Source: Saccoglossus kowalevskii (lineage: Eukaryota; Hemichordata; Enteropneusta; Harrimaniidae). Taken from it: 42,564 nucleotides of DNA. The DNA is taken from positions 1-42,564 of the forward strand of contig NW_003135936.1 in the NCBI RefSeq assembly GCF_000003605.2, written 5' to 3'. Within the stretch, counting starts at the first letter, position 1. Each line of letters starts with the position of its first letter. The translations under genes and the position numbers were made by a program. Of the stretch, positions 12,293 through 25,225 are shown one piece after another. The notes under the pieces were generated by a model. The model searched no databases and was not told the origin of the DNA. It worked only from the letters and a program-made list of their open reading frames with translations.

Positions 12293-12720
12293 GGTTTGAT
12301 AAGTTGTCAGTGTGATGAAACATGGGTTTGATAAGTTGTCAGTGTGATGAATCACGGGTTTGATAAGTTGTCAGTGTGATGAAACATGGGTTTGATAAGT
12401 TGTCAGTGTGATGAAACATGGGTTTGATAAGTTGTCAGTGTGATGAATCACGGGTTTGATAAGTTGTCAGTGTGATGAAACATGGGTTTGATAAGTTGTC
12501 AGTGTGATGAAACATGGGTTTGATAAGTTGTCAGTGTGATGAATAATGGGTTTGATCAGTTGTCAGTGTGATGAATCATGGGTTTGATAAGTTGTCAGTG
12601 TGATGAAACATGAGTTTGATAAGTTGTCAGTGTGATGAAACATGAGTTGATAAGTTGTCAGTGTGATGAAACATGGGTTTGATAAGTTGTGAGTGTGATG
12701 AATCATGGGTTTGATAAGTT
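12115..12720. repeat. Higher-order block T, expanded variant
   Basis: Carries the right-hand part of block T (gcgtg-aaacaca monomer, aatcatagg with gataatttg, aaatatgg with gataaattg, ggtgaatcatagg and on to gtgagtg). It has one extra aatcacgg / aaacatgg / aaacatgg triplet (96 bp) before the gatcag monomer, and one base missing in the second aaacatgag monomer (agttgataag near 12647). The first monomer reads cacagctctg rather than cacaggtctg. Confidence 0.86.
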
Positions 12721-13189
12721 GTAAGTGTGATGGATCATGGGTTTGATAAGTTGTCAGTGTGATGAATCATGGGTTTAATAAGTTGTCAGTGTGATGGAAC
12801 ATGGGTTTGATAAGTTGTCAGTGTGATGAATCATGGGTTTGATAAGTTGTCAGTGTGATGAATCATGGGTTTGATAAGTTGTCAGCGTGATGAAACATGG
12901 GTTTGATAAGTTGTCAGTGTGATGAAACACAGGTCTGATAAGTTGTCAGTGTGATGAATCATGGGTTTGATAAGTTGTCAGTGTGATGAAACATGGGTTT
13001 GATAAGTTGTCAGTGTGATGAATAATGGGTTTGATCAGTTGTCAGTGTGATGAATCATGGGTTTGATAAGTTGTCAGTGTGATGAAACATGAGTTTGATA
13101 AGTTGTCAGTGTGATGAAACATGAGTTTGATAAGTTGTCAGTGTGATGAAACATGGGTTTGATAAGTTGGCAGTGTGATGAATCATGGG

Positions 13190-13560
13190 TTTGATAAGTT
13201 GTCAGTGTGATGAATCATGGGTTTGACAAGTTGTCAGTGTGATGAAATATGGGTTTGATAAGTTGTCAGTGTGGTGAATCATAGGTTTGATAAGTTGTCA
13301 GTGTGATGAAACATGGGTTTGATAAGTTGTCAGCGTGATGAAACATGGGTTTGATAAGTTGTCCGTGTGATGAATCACGGGTTTGATAAGTTGTCAGTGT
13401 GATGAAACATGGGTTTGATAAGTTGTCAGTGTGATGAAATATGGGTTTGATAAGTTGTCAGTGTGGTGAATCATAGGTTTGATAAGTTGTCAGTGTGATG
13501 AAACATGGGTTTGATAAGTTGTCAGCGTGATGAAACATGGGTTTGATAAGTTGTCAGTGT
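13190..13560. repeat. Higher-order block R, copy 3
   Basis: Third copy of the double module, opening with gtttgacaag at 13221. It differs from the other two by one junction base, gtccgtg in place of gtcagtg, near 13363. A single-round form of the same module occurs at 3285-3440, 4005-4130 and 14425-14560. Confidence 0.9.
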
Positions 13561-14799
13561 GATGAATCACGGGTTTGATAAGTTGTCAGTGTGATGAAAC
13601 ATGGGTTTGATAAGTTGTCAGTGTGATGAAACATGAGTTTGATAAGTTGTCAGTGTGATGAAACATGAGTTTGATCAGTTGTCAGTGTGATGAAACATGG
13701 GTTTGATAAGTTGTCAGTGTGATGAATCATGGGTTTGATAAGTTGTCAGTGTGATGAATCATGGGTTTGATAAGATGTCTGTGTGATGAATCATGGGTTT
13801 GATAAGTTGTCAGTGTGATGGAACATGGGTTGGATAAGTTGTCAGTGTGATGAAACACAGGTCTGATAAGTTGTCAGTGTGATGAATCATGGGTTTGATA
13901 AGTTGTCAGTGTGATGAAACATGGGTTTGATAAGTTGTCAGCGTGATGAATCACAGGTCTGATAAGTTGTCAGTGTGATGAATCATAGGTTTGATAAGTT
14001 GTCAGTGTGATGAAACATGGGTTTGATAAGTTGTCAGTGTGATGAAATATGGGTTTGATAAGTTGTCAGTGTGATGAATCATGGGTTTGATAAGTTGTCA
14101 GTGTGATGAATCATGGGTTTGATAAGTTGTCAGCGTGATGAAACATGGGTTTGATAAGTTGTCAGTGTGATGAATCACGGGTTTGATAAGTTGTCAGTGT
14201 GATGAAACATGGGTTGGATAAGTTGTCAGTGTGATGAAACATGGGTTTGATAAGTTGTCAGTGTGATGAATAATGGGTTTGATCAGTTGTCAGTGTGATG
14301 AATCATGGGTTTGATAAGTTGTCAGTGTGATGAAACATGGGTTTGATAAGTTGTCAGTGTGATGAAACATGGGTTTGATAAGTTGTCAGTGTGATGAATC
14401 ATGGGTTTGATAAGTTGTCAGTGTGATGAATCATGGGTTTGACAAGTTGTCAGTGTGATGAAATATGGGTTTGATAAGTTGTCAGTGTGGTGAATCATAG
14501 GTTTGATAAGTTGTCAGTGTGATGAAACATGGGTTTGAAAGTTGTCAGCGTGATGAAACATGGGTTTGATAAGTTGTCAGTGTGATGAAACATGGGTTTG
14601 ATAAGTTGTCAGTGTGATGAATAATGGGTTTGATCAGTTGTCAGTGTGATGAATCATGGGTTTGATAAGTTGTCAGTGTGATGAAACATGAGTTTGATAA
14701 GTTGTCAGTGTGATGAAACATGAGTTTGATAAGTTGTCAGTGTGATGAAACATGGGTTTGATAAGTTGTGAGTGTGATGAATCATGGGTTTGATAAGTT

Positions 14800-16010
14800 G
14801 TCAGTGTGATGAATCATGGGTTTGATAAGTTGTCAGTGTGATGAATCATGGGTTTGATAAGTTGTCAGTGTGATGAAACATGGGTTTGATAAGTTGTCAG
14901 TGTGATGAAACACAGGTCTGATAAGTTGTCAGTGTGATGAAACATGGGTTTGATAAGTTGTCAGTGTGATGAAACATGGGTTTGATAAGTTGTCATTGTG
15001 ATGAAACATGGGTTTGATAAGTTGTCAGTGTGATGAAACATGGGTTTGATAAGTTGTCAGTGTGATGAAACATGAGTTTGATAAGTTGTCAGTGTGATGA
15101 AACATGGGTTTGATAAGTTGTCAGTGTGATGAATCATGGGTTTGATAAGTTGTCAGTGTGATGAATCATGGGTTTGATAAGTTGTCAGTGTGATGAATCA
15201 TGGGTTTGATAAGTTGTCAGTGTGATGAATCATGGGTTTGATAAGTTGTCAGTGTGATGAATCATGGGTTTGATAAGTTGTCAGTGTGATGAATCATGGG
15301 TTTGATAAGTTGTCAGTGTGATGAAACATGGGTTTGATAAGTTGTCAGTGTGATGAAACATGGGTTTGATAAGTTGTCAGTGTGATGAAACATGGGTTTG
15401 ATAAGTTGTCAGTGTGATGAATCATGGGTTTGATAAGTTGTAAGTGTGATGAAACATGGGTTTGACAAGTTGTCAGTGTGATGAATCATGGGTTTGATAA
15501 GTTGTCAGTGTGATGGAACATGGGTTTGATAAGTTGTCAGTGTAATGGAACATGGGTTTGATAAGTTGTCAGTGTGATGAATCATGGGTTTGATAAGTTG
15601 TCAGTGTGATGAAACATGGGTTTGATAAGTTGTCAGTGTGATGAAACATGGGTTTGATAAGTTGTCAGTGTGATGAAACATGGGTTTGATAAGTTGTCAG
15701 TGTGATGAATCATGGGTTTGATAAGTTGTAAGTGTGATGAAACATGGGTTTGATAAGTTGTCAGTGTGATGAATCATGGGTTTAATAAGTTGTCAGTGTG
15801 ATGGAACATGGGTTTGATAAGTTGTCAGTGTGATGAATCATGGGTTTGATAAGTTGTCAGTGTGATGAAACATGGGTTTGATAAGTTGTCAGTGTGATGA
15901 AACATGGCCTTGATAAGTTATCAGTGTGATGAATCACGGGTTTGATAAGTTGTCAGTGTGATGAAACATGGGTTTGATAAGTTGTCAGTGTGATGAAACA
16001 TGGGTTTGAT
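14800..16010. repeat. Mostly two-subtype stretch with gtaagtg and ggaacatgg markers
   Basis: aaacatggg and aatcatggg monomers dominate. Markers are gtaagtg junctions (about 15440 and 15729), ggaacatgg (15513, 15545, 15803), gtaatgg (15543) and the odd ggccttgat with ttatcag (15906-15921). The section 15340-15560 is closely matched by 30290-30475, including the gtttgacaag and gtaatggaacatgg pair. Confidence 0.83.
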
Positions 16011-16340
16011 AAGTTGTCAGTGTGATGAATAATGGGTTTGATCAGTTGTCAGTGTGATGAATCATGGGTTTGATAAGTTGTCAGCGTGATGAAACATGGG
16101 TTTGATAAGTTGTCAGTGTGATGAATCATGGGTTAGATAAGTTGTCAGTGTGATGAAACATGGGTTTGATAAGTTGTCAGTGTAATGAATCACGGGTTTG
16201 ATAAGTTGTCAGTGTGATGAAATATGGGTTTGATAAGTTGTCAGTGTGATGAAACACAGGTCTGATAAGTTGTCAGTGTGATAAATCATGGGTTTGATAA
16301 GTTGTCAGTGTGATGAAACACAGGTCTGATAAGTTGTCAG

Positions 16341-17019
16341 TGTGATAAATCAGGGGTTTGATAAGTTGTCAGTGTGATGAAATATGGGTTTGATAAGTTG
16401 TCAGTGTGATGGAACATGGGTTTGATAAGTTGTCAGTGTGATGGATCATGGGTTTGATAAGTTGTCAGTGTGATGAAACATGGGTTTGATAAGTTGTCAG
16501 CGTGATGAAACACAGGTCTGATAAGTTATCAGTGTGATGAATCATAGGTTTGATAATTTGTCAGTGTGATGAAACATGGGTTTGATAAGTTGTCAGTGTG
16601 ATGAAATATGGGTTTGATAAATTGTCAGTGTGGTGAATCATAGGTTTGATAAGTTGTCAGTGTGATGAAACATGGGTTTGATAAGTTGTCAGTGTGATGA
16701 AACATGGGTTTGATAAGTTGTCAGTGTGATGAATCACGGGTTTGATAAGTTGTCAGTGTGATGAAACATGGGTTTGATAAGTTGTCAGTGTGATGAAACA
16801 TGGGTTTGATAAGTTGTCAGTGTGATGAATAATGGGTTTGATCAGTTGTCAGTGTGATGAATCATGGGTTTGATAAGTTGTCAGTGTGATGAAACATGAG
16901 TTTGATAAGTTGTCAGTGTGATGAAACATGAGTTTGATAAGTTGTCAGTGTGATGAAACATGGGTTTGATAAGTTGTGAGTGTGATGAATCATGGGTTTG
17001 ATAAGTTGTCAGTGTGATG
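16341..17019. repeat. Higher-order block T, copy 1 (21 monomers)
   Basis: This block of about 679 bp matches 31989-32667 at an exact offset of 15,648 bp (489 x 32). Order: ataaatcagggg, aaatatgg, ggaacatgg, ggatcatgg, aaacatgg, gcgtg-aaacacaggtctg with the private ttatcag junction (16526), aatcatagg with gataatttg, aaacatgg, aaatatgg with gataaattg, ggtgaatcatagg, two aaacatgg, aatcacgg, two aaacatgg, gatcag monomer, aatcatgg, two aaacatgag, aaacatgg with gtgagtg, aatcatgg. Its left part is also at 24860-25225 and an indel-rich version is at 35931-36560. Confidence 0.93.
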
Positions 17020-17967
17020 AAACATGGGTTTGATAAGTTGTCAGTGTGATGAAACATGGGTTGGATAAGTTGTCAGTGTGATGAAACATGGGTTGGATAA
17101 GTTGTCAGTGTGATGAATAATGGGTTTGATCAGTTGTCAGTGTGATGAATCATGGGTTTGATAAGTTGTCAGTGTGATGAAACATGAGTTTGATAAGTTG
17201 TCAGTGTGATGAAACATGAGTTTGATAAGTTGTCAGTGTGATGAATCATGGGTTTGATAAGTTGGCAGTGTGATGAATCATGGGTTTGACAAGTTGTCAG
17301 TGTGATGAATCATGGGTTTGACAAGTTGTCAGTGTGATGAAACATGGGTTTGATAAGTTGTCAGTGTGGTGAATCATAGGTTTGATAAGTTGTCAGCGTG
17401 ATGAAACATGGGTTTGATAAGTTGTCAGCGTGATGAATCATGGGTTTGATAAGTTGTCAGTGTGATGAAACATGGGTTTGATAAGTTGTCAGCGTGATGA
17501 ATCACGGGTCTGATAAGTTGTCAGTGTGATGAATCATACGTTTTATAAGTTGTCAGTGTGATGAAACACGGGTCTGATAAGTTGTCAGTGTGATGAATCA
17601 TGGGTTTGATAAGTTGTCAGTGTGATGAATCATGGGTTTGATAAGTTGTCACCGTGATGAATCATGGGTTTGATAAGTTGTCAGCGTGATGAAACATGGG
17701 TTTGATAACTTGTCAGTGTGATGAATCATGGGTTTGATAAGTTGTCAGTGTGATGAAACATGAGTTTGATAAGTTGTCAGTGTGATGAAACATGAGTTTG
17801 ATAAGTTGTCAGTGTGATGAAACATGGGTTTGATAAGTTGTGAGTGTGATGAATCATGGGTTTGATAAGTTGTCAGTGTGATGGATCATGGGTTTGATAA
17901 GTTGCCAGTGTGATGAAACATGGGTTTGATGAGTTGTCAGTGTGATGAATCATGGGTTTGATAAGTT

Positions 17968-18495
17968 GTCAGTGTGATGAATAATGGGTTTGATCAGTTG
18001 TCAGTGTGATGAATCATGGGTTTGAAAGTTGTCAGTGTGATGAAACATGGGTTTGATAAGTTGTCAGTGTAATGAATCACGGGTTTGATAAGTGTCAGTG
18101 TGATGAAATATAGGGTGGGATAAGTTGTCAGTGTGATGAAACACAGGTCTGATAAGTTGTCAGTGTGATGAATCATGGGTTTGATAAGTTGTCAGTGTGA
18201 TGAAACATGGGTTTGATAAGTTGTCAGCGTGATGAATCACAGGTCTGATAAGTTGTCAGTGTGATGAATCATAGGTTTGATAAGTTGTCAGTGTGATGAA
18301 ACATGGGTTTGATAAGTTGTCAGTGTGATGAAATATGGGTTTGATAAGTTGTCAGTGTGATGAATCATGGGTTTGATAAGTTGTCAGTGTGATGAATCAT
18401 GGGTTTGATAAGTTGTCAGCGTGATGAAACATGGGTTTGATAAGTTGTCAGTGTGATGAATCACGGGTTTGATAAGTTGTCAGTGTGATGAAACA
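17968..18495. repeat. Higher-order block S, copy 2
   Basis: Matches 11443-11970 in order and total length. It carries one single-base loss (gataagtg in place of gataagttg, near 18092) and one single-base gain (atagggtggga in place of ataggttgga, near 18112), which cancel. These small changes break the - strand stop pattern and create a short spurious open frame here. Confidence 0.9.
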
Positions 18496-18659
18496 CAGGT
18501 CTGATAAGTTGTCAGTGTGATGAATCATGGGTTTGATAAGTTGTCAGTGTGATGAAACATGGGTTTGATAAGTTGTCAGTGTGATGAAACATGGGTTTGA
18601 TAAGTTGTCAGTGTGATGAAACATGAGTTTGATAAGTTGTCAGTGTGATGAAACATGAG

Positions 18660-19615
18660 TTTGATAAGTTGTCAGTGTGATGAAACATGGGTTTGATAAG
18701 TTGTCAGTGTGATGAATCATGGGTTTGATAAGTTGTCAGTGTGATGAATCATGGGTTTGATAAGTTGTCAGTGTGATGAATCATGGGTTTGATAAGTTGT
18801 CAGTGTGATGAATCATGGGTTTGATAAGTTGTCAGTGTGATGGAACATGGGTTTGATAAGTTGTCAGTGTGATGAATCATGGGTTTGATAAGTTGTCAGT
18901 GTGATGAAACATGGGTTTGATAAGTTGTCAGTGTGATGAAACATGGGTTTGATAAGTTGTCAGTGTGATGAAACATGGGTTTGATAAGTTGTCAGTGTGA
19001 TGAATCATGGGTTTGATAAGTTGTAAGTGTGATGAAACATGGGTTTGATAAGTTGTCAGTGTGATGAATCATGGGTTTAATAAGTTGTCAGTGTGATGGA
19101 ACATGGGTTTGATAAGTTGTCAGTGTGATGAATCATGGGTTTGATAAGTTGTCAGTGTGATGAAACATGGGTTTGATAAGTTGTCAGTGTGATGAAACAC
19201 AGGTCTGATAAGTTGTCAGTGTGATGAATCATGGGTTTGATAAGTTGTCAGTGTGATGAAACATGGGTTTGATAAGTTGTCAGTGTGATGAAACATGGGT
19301 TTGATAAGTTGTCAGTGTGATGAAACATGGGTTTGATAAGTTGTCAGTGTGATGAAACATGGGTTTGATAAGTTGTCAGTGTGATGAAACATGGGTTTGA
19401 TAAGTTGTCAGTGTGATGAATCATGGGTTTGATAAGTTGTCAGTGTGATGAAACATGGGTTTGATAAGTTGTCAGTGTGATGAATCATGGGTTTGATAAG
19501 TTGTCAGTGTGATGAAACATGGGTTGGATAAGTTGTCAGTGTGATGAAACATGGGTTTGATAAGTTGTCAGTGTGATGAAACATGGGTTTGATAAGTTGT
19601 CAGCGTGATGAAACA
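18660..19615. repeat. Mostly two-subtype stretch before island 2
   Basis: aaacatggg and aatcatggg monomers with single ggaacatgg (18840, 19097), a gtaagtg junction (19024), a gtttaataag monomer (19075) and one aaacacaggtctg (19195). The series aatcatgg / gtaagtg-aaacatgg / aatcatgg with gtttaataag / ggaacatgg recurs at 15710-15820 and 41500-41610. Confidence 0.82.
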
Positions 19616-19617
19616 TG

Positions 19618-19762
19618 GGTGATATAAGTTCTCAGTGTGATGTAACAGGGGTGTTATATTTTCACAGTGAGGAGACACGGGGGTGATAAAATTTCTCTGT
19701 GAGGAGACTCGGGGTTTTGATATTGTCTGAGTGTGGTTAAACAGGTTTGATAAATTGTGAGT
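19618..19762. repeat. Diverged island 2
   Basis: About four and a half monomers with gtgatataagttctcag, tgtaacaggggtgttat, gtgaggagacacggggg, atttctctgtgagg and ggttttgatattgtctg. Register is kept at 32 bp through 19729. It does not share the gttcagtggg / gttaag words of the sister subfamily and is the most degraded patch in the window. Loss of the usual - strand TGA opens a 68-codon frame here that I regard as accidental. Confidence 0.8.
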
Positions 19763-22700
19763 GTGATGAATCATGGGTTTGATAAGTTGTTAGTGTGATG
19801 GATTATGGGTTTGATAAGTTGTCAGTGTGATGAAACCTGGGTTTGATTAGTTGTCAGTGTGGTGAATTATGGGTTTGATAAGTTGTCAGCGTGATGAAAC
19901 ATGGGTTTGATAAGTTGTCAGTGTGATGAATCACGGGTTTGATAAGTTGTCAGTGTGATGAAACATGGGTTTGATAAGTTGTCAGTGTGATGAATCATGG
20001 GTTTGATAAGTTGTCAGTGTGATGAATCATGGGTTTGATAAGTTGTCTGTGTGATGAATCATGGGTTTGATAAGTTGTCAGTGTGATGAAACATGGGTTT
20101 GATAAGTTGTCAGTGTGATGAATCATGGGTTTGATAAGTTGACAGTGTGATGAATCATGGGTTTGATAAGTTGTCAGTGTGATGAAACATGGGTTTGATA
20201 AGTTGTCAGTGTGATGAAACATGAGTTTGATAAGTTGTCAGTGTGATGAAAACATGAGTTTGATAACTTGTCAGTGTGATGAAACATGGGTTTGATAAGT
20301 TGTCAGTGTGATGAATAATGGGTTTGATCAGTTGTCAGTGTGATGAATCATGGGTTTGAAAGTTGTCAGTGTGATGAAACATGGGTTTGATAAGTTGTCA
20401 GTGTAATGAATCACGGGTTTGATAAGTTGTCAGTGTGATGAAATATAGGTTGGATAAGTTGTCAGTGTGATAAATCAGGGGTTTGATAAGTTGTCAGTGT
20501 GATGAAATATGGGTTTGATAAGTTGTCAGTGTGATGGAACATGGGTTTGATAAGTTGTCAGTGTGATGAATCACGGGTTTGATAAGTTGTCAGTGTGATG
20601 AATCACGGGTTTGATAAGTTGTCAGTGTGATGAAACATGGGTTTGATAAGTTGTCAGTGTGATGAAATATGGGTTTGATAAGTTGTCAGTGTGGTGAATC
20701 ATAGGTTTGATAAGTTGTCAGTGTGATGAAACATGGGTTTGATAAGTTATCAGCGTGATGAAACATGGGTTTGATAAGTTGTCAGTGTGATGAATCACGG
20801 GTTTGATAAGTTGTCAGTGTGATGAAACATGGGTTTGATAAGTTGTCAGTGTGATGAAACATGGGTTTGATAAGTTGTCAGTGTGATGAATAATGGGTTT
20901 GATCAGTTGTCAGTGTGATGAATCATGGGTTTGATAAGTTGTCAGTGTGATGAAACATGAGTTTGATAAGTTGTCAGTGTGATGAAACATGGGTTTGATA
21001 AGTTGTGAGTGTGATGAATCATGGGTTTGATAAGTTGTCAGTGTGATGGATCATGGGTTTGATAAGTTGTCAGTGTGATGAAACATGGGTTTGATGAGTT
21101 GTCAGTGTGATGAATCATGGGTTTGATAAGTTGTCAGCGTGATGAAACATGGGTTTGGTAAGTTGTCAGTGTGATGAATCACGGGTTTGATAAGTTGTCA
21201 GTGTGATGAAACATGGGTTGGATAAGTTGTCAGTGTGATGAAACATGGGTTTGATAAGTTGTCAGTGTGATGAATAATAGGTTTGATCAGTTGTCAGTGT
21301 GATGAATCATGGGTTTGATAAGTTGTCAGTGTGATGAAACATGAGTTTGATAAGTTGTCAGTGTGATGAAACATGAGTTTGATAAGTTGTCAGTGTGATG
21401 AAACATGGGTTTGATAAGTTGTCAGTGTGATGAATCATGGGTTTGATAAGTTGTCAGTGTGATGAATCATGGGTTTGATAAGTTGTCTGTGTGATGAATC
21501 ATGGGTTTGATAAGTTGTCAGTGTGATGAAACATGGGTTTGATAAGTTGTCAGTGTGATGAATCATGGGTTTGATAAGTTGTCAGTGTGATGAAACATGG
21601 GTTTGATAAGTTGTCAGTGTGATGAATCATGGGTTTGAAAGTTGTCAGCGTGATGAAACATGGGTTTGATAAGTTGTCAGTGTGATGAATCACGAGTTTG
21701 ATAAGTTGTCAGTGTGATGAAACATGGGTTTGATAAGTTGTCAGTGTGATGAAACATGGGTTTGATAAGTTGTTAGTGTGATGAATCATGGGTTTGATAA
21801 GTTGTAAGTGTGATGAAACATGGGTTTGATAAGTTGTCAGTGTGATGAATAATGGGTTTGATCAGTTGTCAGTGTGATGAATCATGGGTTTGATAAGTTG
21901 TCAGTGTGATGAAACATGAGTTTGATAAGTTGTCAGTGTGATGAAACATGGGTTTGATAAGTTGTCAGCGTAATGAAACACAGGTCTGATAAGTTGTCAG
22001 TGTGATGAATCATAGGTTTGATAAGTTGTCAGTGTGATGAAACATGGGTTTGATAAATTGTCAGTGTGATGAAACATGGGTTTGATAAGTTGTCAGTGTG
22101 ATGAAACACAGGTCTGATAAGTTGTCAGTGTGATAAATCATGGGTTTGATAAGTTGTCAGTGTGATGAAACACAGGTCTGATAAGTTGTCAGTGTGATAA
22201 ATCAGGGGTTTGATAAGTTGTCAGTGTGATGAAATATGGGTTTGATAAGTTGTCAGTGTGATGGAACATGGGTTTGATAAGTTGTCAGTGTGATGGATCA
22301 TGGGTTTGATAAGTTGTCAGTGTGATGAAACATGGGTTTGATAAGTTGTCAGTGTGATGGATCATGGGTTTGATAAGTTGTCAGTGTGATGAAACATGAG
22401 TTTGATAAGTTGTCAGTGTGATGAATCATGGGTTTGATAAGTTGTCAGTGTGATGAAATATGGGTTTGATAAGTTGTCAGTGTGATGAAACATGGGTTTG
22501 ATAAGTTGTCAGTGTGATGAATCACGGGTTTGATAAGTTGTCAGTGTGATGAAACATGGGTTTGATAAGTTGTCAGTGTGATGAAACATGGGTTTGATAA
22601 GTTGTCAGTGTGATGAATAATGGGTTTGATCAGTTGTCAGTGTGATGAATCATGGGTTTGATAAGTTGTCAGTGTGATGAAACATGAGTTTGATAAGTTG

Positions 22701-23650
22701 TCAGTGTGATGAAACATGGGTTTGATAAGTTGTCAGTGTGATGAAACATGGGTTTGATAAGTTGTCAGTGTGATGAAACATGGGTTTGAAAGTTGTCAGC
22801 GTGATGAAACATGGGTTTGATAAGTTGTCAGTGTGATGAAACATGGGTTTGATAAGTTGTCAGTGTGATGAATAATGGGTTTGATCAGTTGTCAGTGTGA
22901 TGAATCATGGGTTTGATAAGTTGTCAGTGTGATGAAACATGAGTTTGATAAGTTGTCAGTGTGATGAAACATGAGTTTGATAAGTTATCAGTGTGATGAA
23001 ACATGGGTTTGATAAGTTGTCAGTGTGATGAATCATGGGTTTGATAAGTTGTCAGTGTGATGAATCATGGGTTTGATAAGTTGTCAGTGTGATGAAATAT
23101 GGGTTTGATAAGTTGTCAGTGTGGTGAATCATAGGTTTGATAAGTTGTCAGTGTGATGAAACATGGGTTTGATAAGTTGTCAGTGTGATGAATCATGGGT
23201 TTGATAAGTTGTCAGCGTGATGAAACATGGGTTTGATAAGTTGTCAGTGTGATGAATCACGGGTTTGATAAGTTGTCAGTGTGATGAAACATGGGTTTGA
23301 TAAGTTGTCAGTGTGATGAAACATGGGTTTGATAAGTTGTCAGTGTGATGAATAATGGGTTTGATCAGTTGTCAGTGTGATGAATCATGGGTTTGATAAG
23401 TTGTCAGTGTGATGAAACATGAGTTTGATAAGTTGTCAGTGTGATGAAACATGAGTTTGATAAGTTGTCAGTGTGATGAAACATGGGTTTGATAAGTTGT
23501 GAGTGTGATGAATCATGGGTTTGATAAGTTGTCAGTGTGATGAATCATGGGTTTGATAAGTTGTCAGTGTGATGAATCATGGGTTTGATAAGTTGTCAGT
23601 GTGATGAAACATGGGTTTGATAAGTTGTCAGTGTGATGAAACACAGGTCT

Positions 23651-23843
23651 GATAAAGTTGTCAGTGTGATGAAACATGGGTTTGATAAGTTGTCAGTGTG
23701 ATGAAAACATGGGTTTTGATAAGTTTGTCATTGTTGATGAAACATGGGTTTGATAAGTTGTCAGTGTTGATGAAAACATGGGTTTTGATAAATTTGATCA
23801 AGTGTGATGAAACATGAATTTTGATAAGTTGTCAGTTGTGATG
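23651..23843. repeat. Indel-rich patch 1
   Basis: Six monomers with extra single bases, mostly in homopolymers: gataaag, gaaaacatggg, gggttttgat, agtttgtc, cattgttgatg, gtgttgatg, gttgtgatg. Substitutions are few. The underlying subtype order (aaacacaggtctg, aaacatgg series, aaacatgag-like, aaacatgg) parallels 14890-15110. Length gains rather than base changes suggest uncorrected read error, though local slippage is possible. Confidence 0.75.
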
Positions 23844-24829
23844 AAACATGGGTTTGATAAGTTGTCAGTGTGATGAAATATGGGTTTGATAAGTTGTCAG
23901 TGTGATGGAACATGGGTTTGATAAATTGTCAGTGTGATGGATCATGGGTTTGATAAGTTGTCAGTGTGATGAAACATGGGTTTGATAATTTGTCAGTGTG
24001 ATGAATCATGGGTTTGATAAGTTGTCAGTGTGATGAATCATGGGTTTGATAATTTGTCAGTGTGATGAATCATGGGTTTGATAAGTTGTCAGTGTGATGA
24101 AACATGGGTTTGATAAGTTGTCAGTGTGATGAATCATGGGTTTGATAAGTTGTCAGTGTGATGAAACATGGGTTTGATAAGTTGTCAGTGTGATGAAACA
24201 TGGGTTTGATAAGTTGTCAGTGTGATGGATCATGGGTTTGATAAGTTGTCAGTGTGATGAAACATGGGTTTGATAAGTTGTCAGTGTGATGAATCATGGG
24301 TTTGATAAGTTGTCAGCGTGATGAAACATGGGTTTGATAAGTTGTCAGTGTGATGAATCACGGGTTTGATAAGTTGTCAGTGTGATGAAACATGGGTTGG
24401 ATAAGTTGTCAGTGTGATGAAACATGGGTTTGATAAGTTGTCAGTGTGATGAATAATAGGTTTGATCAGTTGTCAGTGTGATGAATCATGGGGTTGATAA
24501 GTTGTCAGTGTGATGAAACATGAGTTTGATAAGTTGTCAGTGTGATGAATCATGGGTTTGAAAGTTGTCAGCGTGATGAAACATGGGTTTGATAAGTTGT
24601 CAGTGTGATGAATCACGAGTTTGATAAGTTGTCAGTGTGATGAAACATGGGTTTGATAAGTTGTCAGTGTGATGAATCATGGGTTTGATAAGTTGTAAGT
24701 GTGATGAAACATGGGTTTGATAAGTTGTCAGTGTGACGAAACATGGGTTTGATAAGTTGTCAGTGTGATGAAACATGGGTTTCATAAGTTGTCAGCGTGA
24801 TGAAACATGGGTTTGATAAGTTGTCAGTG

Positions 24830-25225
24830 TGATGAAACACAGGTCTGATAAGTTGTCAGTGTGATAAATCAGGGGTTTGATAAGTTGTCAGTGTGATGAA
24901 ATATGGGTTTGATAAGTTGTCAGTGTGATGGAACATGGGTTTGATAAGTTGTCAGTGTGATGGATCATGGGTTTGATAAGTTGTCAGTGTGATGAAACAT
25001 GGGTTTGATAAGTTGTCAGCGTGATGAAACACAGGTCTGATAAGTTATCAGTGTGATGAATCATAGGTTTGATAATTTGTCAGTGTGATGAAACATGGGT
25101 TTGATAAGTTGTCAGTGTGATGAAATATGGGTTTGATAAATTGTCAGTGTGGTGAATCATAGGTTTGATAAGTTGTCAGTGTGATGAAACATGGGTTTGA
25201 TAAGTTGTCAGTGTGATGAAACATG
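24830..25225. repeat. Higher-order block T, left part only
   Basis: From aaacacaggtctg and ataaatcagggg through ggaacatgg, ggatcatgg, the ttatcag junction, aatcatagg with gataatttg, aaatatgg with gataaattg and ggtgaatcatagg, this follows 16310-16700. It then switches at 25225 into the gggttggatagg monomer that opens the 670-bp repeat family, so it is a junction between two higher-order families. Confidence 0.87.
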
